Assembly (NCBI GenBank): GCA_947589485.1
Contig: CANQBK010000007.1
Coordinates: 1-44,158, forward strand
Direction of reading: 5' to 3'
DNA: 44,158 nt
DNA from: an uncultured Clostridia bacterium
Lineage (GTDB): Bacteria > Bacillota > Clostridia > Oscillospirales > Acutalibacteraceae
Shown here: in pieces, positions 41,900-44,158 of the stretch
Layout: the number at the start of each line of letters is the position of its first letter
How positions within the stretch are numbered: position 1 is the stretch's first letter
Translations under genes and position numbers: made by a program
Notes under the pieces: model-generated
What the model saw: only the letters and a program-made list of their open reading frames with translations
Told to the model about the DNA's origin: nothing
Database searches by the model: none

Positions 41900-42925
41900 T
41901 TAATCAATAACTTTTATCCAACCCTTTGGAGCTTCAATTTTACCCATCTGAATACCTGTAAGTGTATCATAAAGTTTTTGTGTAATGGGACCCATTTTTT
42001 CCGTACCGCTGGGGAAACATATTTCTTCACCGTGATTATAGATTTTACCTACCGGAGAAATAACCGCAGCCGTTCCGCAAAGACCACATTCCGCAAAATC
42101 CTTTACTTCATCAAGATAAACTTCTCTTTCCTCTGTTTCAAGACCGAGGTATTCTTTTGCCACGGTTATAAGGGAGCGTCTTGTTATAGAGGGGAGAATA
42201 CTGTTTGACTTAGGTGTAACTATTTTGTTGTCTTTGGTTACAAACAGGAAGTTTGCACCGCCTGTTTCCTCTACTTTGGATCTTGTGGCGGCGTCAAGGT
42301 ACATATTTTCGTCAAAGCCTTCTTTGTGAGCCGTTACTATTGCGTGGAGACTCATAGCATAGTTAAGTCCTGCCTTTATGTTTCCGGTTCCGTGGGGAGC
42401 CGCACGGTCAAAATCGCTTACTTTGATTGTAAGGGGTTTTACACCGCCCTTAAAGTAAGGACCTACGGGAGTGGTAAATACTCTGAACTGATATTTTTCA
42501 GCAGGGCTTACGCCGATAACCGGATTAATTCCGAACATATACGGGCGAATATACAAAGAAGCTCCCGTACCATAAGGGGGAACGTATGCTTCGTTTGCAC
42601 GGACAACCTCTTCTATGGCATTTATAAATCTGTCAACGGGGAATACCGGCATTTCCATACGTTTTGCGGAATTTACGAGGCGTTCGGCGTTGAGATCGGG
42701 TCTGAAAACGACAATATTGCCGTCTTTTGTTGTATAGGCTTTCAAGCCCTCGAAAATTGTTTGTGCATACTGAAGAACGCAGGCACATTCACTCATTGTA
42801 ATCATATCGTTTTCTGTAAGTGTACCGTCGTCCCATTTTCCGTCCGCATATTCGGAAACGTATCTTTTGTCAGTTTTGATGTAGCCGAAACCGATGTTTG
42901 ACCAATCAATATTTTTCTTATCCAT
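41900..42925 (-). CDS. ilvE: Branched-chain amino acid aminotransferase IlvE
   Basis: This PLP enzyme does the last step of Ile, Leu and Val synthesis, or their first degradation step. The 341-residue length fits the long fold-type IV BCAT. The PLP Lys is in GTGNIKAGLNYA, with LDAATRSKVEETGGANFLFV and the substrate loop CGTAAVISPV also present. The ATG at 42925 has AAGGAAG 8 nt upstream; a longer frame (42991) crosses the promoter and is rejected. A perfect consensus promoter lies 38 nt upstream. It appears monocistronic. Confidence 0.95.
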   Translation of the reverse strand: MDKKNIDWSNIGFGYIKTDKRYVSEYADGKWDDGTLTENDMITMSECACVLQYAQTIFEGLKAYTTKDGNIVVFRPDLNAERLVNSAKRMEMPVFPVDRFINAIEEVVRANEAYVPPYGTGASLYIRPYMFGINPVIGVSPAEKYQFRVFTTPVGPYFKGGVKPLTIKVSDFDRAAPHGTGNIKAGLNYAMSLHAIVTAHKEGFDENMYLDAATRSKVEETGGANFLFVTKDNKIVTPKSNSILPSITRRSLITVAKEYLGLETEEREVYLDEVKDFAECGLCGTAAVISPVGKIYNHGEEICFPSGTEKMGPITQKLYDTLTGIQMGKIEAPKGWIKVID

Positions 42926-42962
42926 TATAAGGACTTCCTTTCGGTAATTTGAATACAACAAT

Positions 42963-42991
42963 ATTATATAACCATTTGATTTTCGTGTCAA
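42963..42991 (-). promoter_or_regulatory. Consensus sigma-A promoter of ilvE
   Basis: Minus strand: -35 TTGACA (42986-42991), 17-bp spacer, -10 TATAAT (42963-42968), all twelve consensus bases matched. The leader is about 30 nt, without room for a T-box or leader peptide. Confidence 0.9.
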
Positions 42992-43242
42992 TTATTCAAA
43001 ATACATTTTTACTACTGATACAGCAAAAATCTTGATTTTTAATAAAAAATATATTGTGCGATTGACCGAGCGGAGCATAATCAATGTTTCGGATTATGTA
43101 ATTATAACTTGATTTTATATATTTAAAAATCGGTCTAATATGACTTTACGATTTCAAAAAGTAAATTATTGTGCATTTTAAAATTACTTTTATGTTATAT
43201 AATAAAATAAGTGGATATACAATTGCTTTTGGATTAGCAGAC

Positions 43243-43290
43243 AATATTTTATGCAAAAGTATAATTAATATTTTATGCAAACGTATGATT
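43243..43290 (+). repeat. 24-bp tandem duplication carrying a -10-like element
   Basis: Two adjacent 24-bp units (43243-43266 and 43267-43290) each begin AATATTTTATGCAAA and differ at two positions. Unit 1 ends with TATAAT (43260-43265), preceded at 16 bp by CAGACA, which could be a promoter. Unit 2 has TATGAT at the same place. The rest of 42992-43242 is very AT-rich with no gene or clear signal seen. Confidence 0.7.
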
Positions 43291-43304
43291 AATGAGGTGA
43301 TATT

Positions 43305-43499
43305 ATGCCGTCTTGGGCTATTTGGTTAATAATAATTGTTATAGGAATTATCATTATTGCGGTTGGCTTCAGAAGTGCAAACCACAATTATACAATCGGA
43401 AGCGGTATGTTTAAAAACAGTGATGAAAATTTAAACAAAGATGAGCATATCGACCCGTCAGACTATGATTATTATAATAAAAAAGGAAAATTGAAGTAA
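43305..43499 (+). CDS. Small single-pass membrane protein, unknown function
   Basis: This 64-residue protein has one strongly hydrophobic helix (about 5-21, AIWLIIIVIGIIIIAVG) and then a polar acidic tail with DPSDYDYYNKKGKLK. I do not recognise a family. GAGGTG lies 5 nt before the ATG, a good site, so translation is likely. It stands alone between ilvE (divergent) and repeat cluster R6. The tail is probably cytoplasmic by the positive-inside rule, but charge balance is poor and orientation is uncertain. Confidence 0.72.
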   Translation: MPSWAIWLIIIVIGIIIIAVGFRSANHNYTIGSGMFKNSDENLNKDEHIDPSDYDYYNKKGKLK

Positions 43500-43540
43500 T
43501 AATTTAACGCAAGTCCTAAAGCAATTATGATATATTCACA

Positions 43541-44158
43541 GTTAGTTAAGGGCTCCGCCCTTAAAAACCTGCCAAAGGCTCCGCCTTTGGAATCCGCAAG
43601 CCTTTGAAAAGGCTTGAGCGAAACTTTTAATTATGGATAAAATAACTAACGCCGCGCGAATGTACCTATCTCTTGCAATAAGAGCGAGCGGAGCGAGCGA
43701 CAGCGCGAATCGCCCGCGCCGGCTCGGCGCATTTTCGCCCGCCTTTTTTAAAAGGCGGCAGGGTCAAGGGACAGCGTCCCTTGTCGCAGTCCGCAGACTG
43801 CGAAACTCTTATTACTTCCAAAAAGCAGGAGGGGCGAAAAACAGTCCGGTGGACTGTTTTTCGGTGGGGAACCCACGCAAGGGGTTCCCCGTAAGCAATA
43901 AGTTTTTGTCTTTGTTAATGATAGTTAAGGGCTTCGCCCTTAAAAACCCACCAAAGGCTCTGCCTTTGGAATCCGCAAGCCTTTGAAAAGGCTTGACCGA
44001 AACTTTTAATTATGGATAAAATAACTAACGCCGCGTGAATGTACCTATCTCTTGCAATAAGAGCGAGCGGAGCGAGCGACAGCGCGAATCGCCCGCGCCG
44101 GCTCGGCGCCGCGAATTGAGGGCGCAGGCACTGCGCCGAAACTTTTAATTATGGGTAC
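43541..44158 (+). repeat. Mosaic palindromic repeat cluster R6 (runs to window edge)
   Basis: Two plus-orientation units (about 43541-43731 and 43922-44158) share AAGGGCTCCGCCCTT or AAGGGCTTCGCCCTT, AAAGGCTCCGCCTTT, AAGCCTTTGAAAAGGCTT, AACTTTTAATTATGGATA, TGTACCTATCTCTTGCAAT and GAGCGAGCGGAGCGAGCG, and end in GCGCCGGCTCGGCGC-type modules. Between them lies a different chain of hairpins (43732-43890). No real gene was seen in this stretch. Confidence 0.87.
43732..43890 (+). repeat. Chain of five consecutive perfect hairpins inserted in R6
   Basis: Hairpins in order: CCGCCTTTT/AAAAGGCGG (43739-43758), CAAGGGAC/GTCCCTTG (43765-43783), CGCAGTC/GACTGCG (43785-43802), AAAAACAGTCC/GGACTGTTTTT (43837-43861) and GGGGAACCC/GGGTTCCCC (43866-43890). 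An outer pair TTTTCGCCC (43732-43740) and GGGGCGAAAA (43831-43840) encloses the first three. These stems differ from the other repeat modules of the window. Confidence 0.8.

Overview
The window looks like the chromosome of an anaerobic, endospore-forming Firmicute of the class Clostridia, probably a gut Oscillospirales-like lineage. The evidence is a complete [FeFe]-hydrogenase maturation set (hydE, hydG, hydF), a clostridial spore-germination locus (two Csp subtilisins plus SleC), a SpoVB-like flippase, the sepF/divIVA division cluster and AT-rich intergenic DNA with strong sigma-A type promoters. No tRNA, rRNA, CRISPR array, transposase or phage gene was seen. Assignments rest on reading the sequence only; no searches were run.

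Layout. 1-293: palindromic repeats. 294-5342 (minus): hydrogenase-maturation operon (TM1266-type regulator, hydE, hydG, hydF), then a DUF6483-like gene and a beta-carbonic anhydrase. The operon has a sigma-A promoter at 5530-5558 and a terminator-like hairpin directly in front of the first ribosome binding site. 5574-5797: repeats. 5809-10525 (minus): csp, csp, sleC. 10537-10882: repeats reaching the first csp ribosome binding site. 10926-15136 (minus): a small unknown gene and a lysine-riboswitch-controlled asd-dapA-dapB-ACT operon. 15259-21402: DUF5662 gene (plus), then minus-strand miaA, udp, corA with a 19-codon leader ORF, a lipoprotein and a DEAD-box helicase. 21435-30097 (plus): an HlyD-like envelope protein, yggS, sepF, divIVA, ileS, lspA and a RluD-family gene. 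30095-30546: repeats and a nested inverted repeat. 30654-34100 (minus): a large S8-protease lipoprotein and a gene remnant, AT-rich and possibly acquired. 34131-38210: a UgpC/MsmX-type ATPase, an RsuA-type enzyme, a two-LysM protein and SpoVB. 38241-41778 (plus): a heterodimeric ABC exporter. 41900-42991 (minus): ilvE with a perfect consensus promoter. 43305-43499: a small membrane protein. 43541-44158: repeats.

Functional links. HydE/G/F build the H-cluster of a hydrogenase encoded elsewhere. The two Csp proteases would activate pro-SleC to degrade spore cortex at germination. Asd, DapA and DapB supply lysine, and also the dihydrodipicolinate precursor of spore dipicolinate, under lysine feedback through the riboswitch. 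The plus-strand division cluster is followed by the usual ileS-lspA-RluD neighbours.

Most interesting. (1) A predicted corA leader peptide beginning MSPDP, whose stop codon sits on one arm of two mutually exclusive hairpins, the second of which would bury the corA Shine-Dalgarno. This resembles the logic of the enterobacterial MgtL leader. (2) A ~180-nt structured leader ending in an intrinsic terminator ahead of the hydrogenase-maturation genes. (3) Six intergenic clusters of a mosaic repeat made of many small hairpins. Two alternating 27-bp modules have compensatory stem changes, which suggests selection on the folded form.
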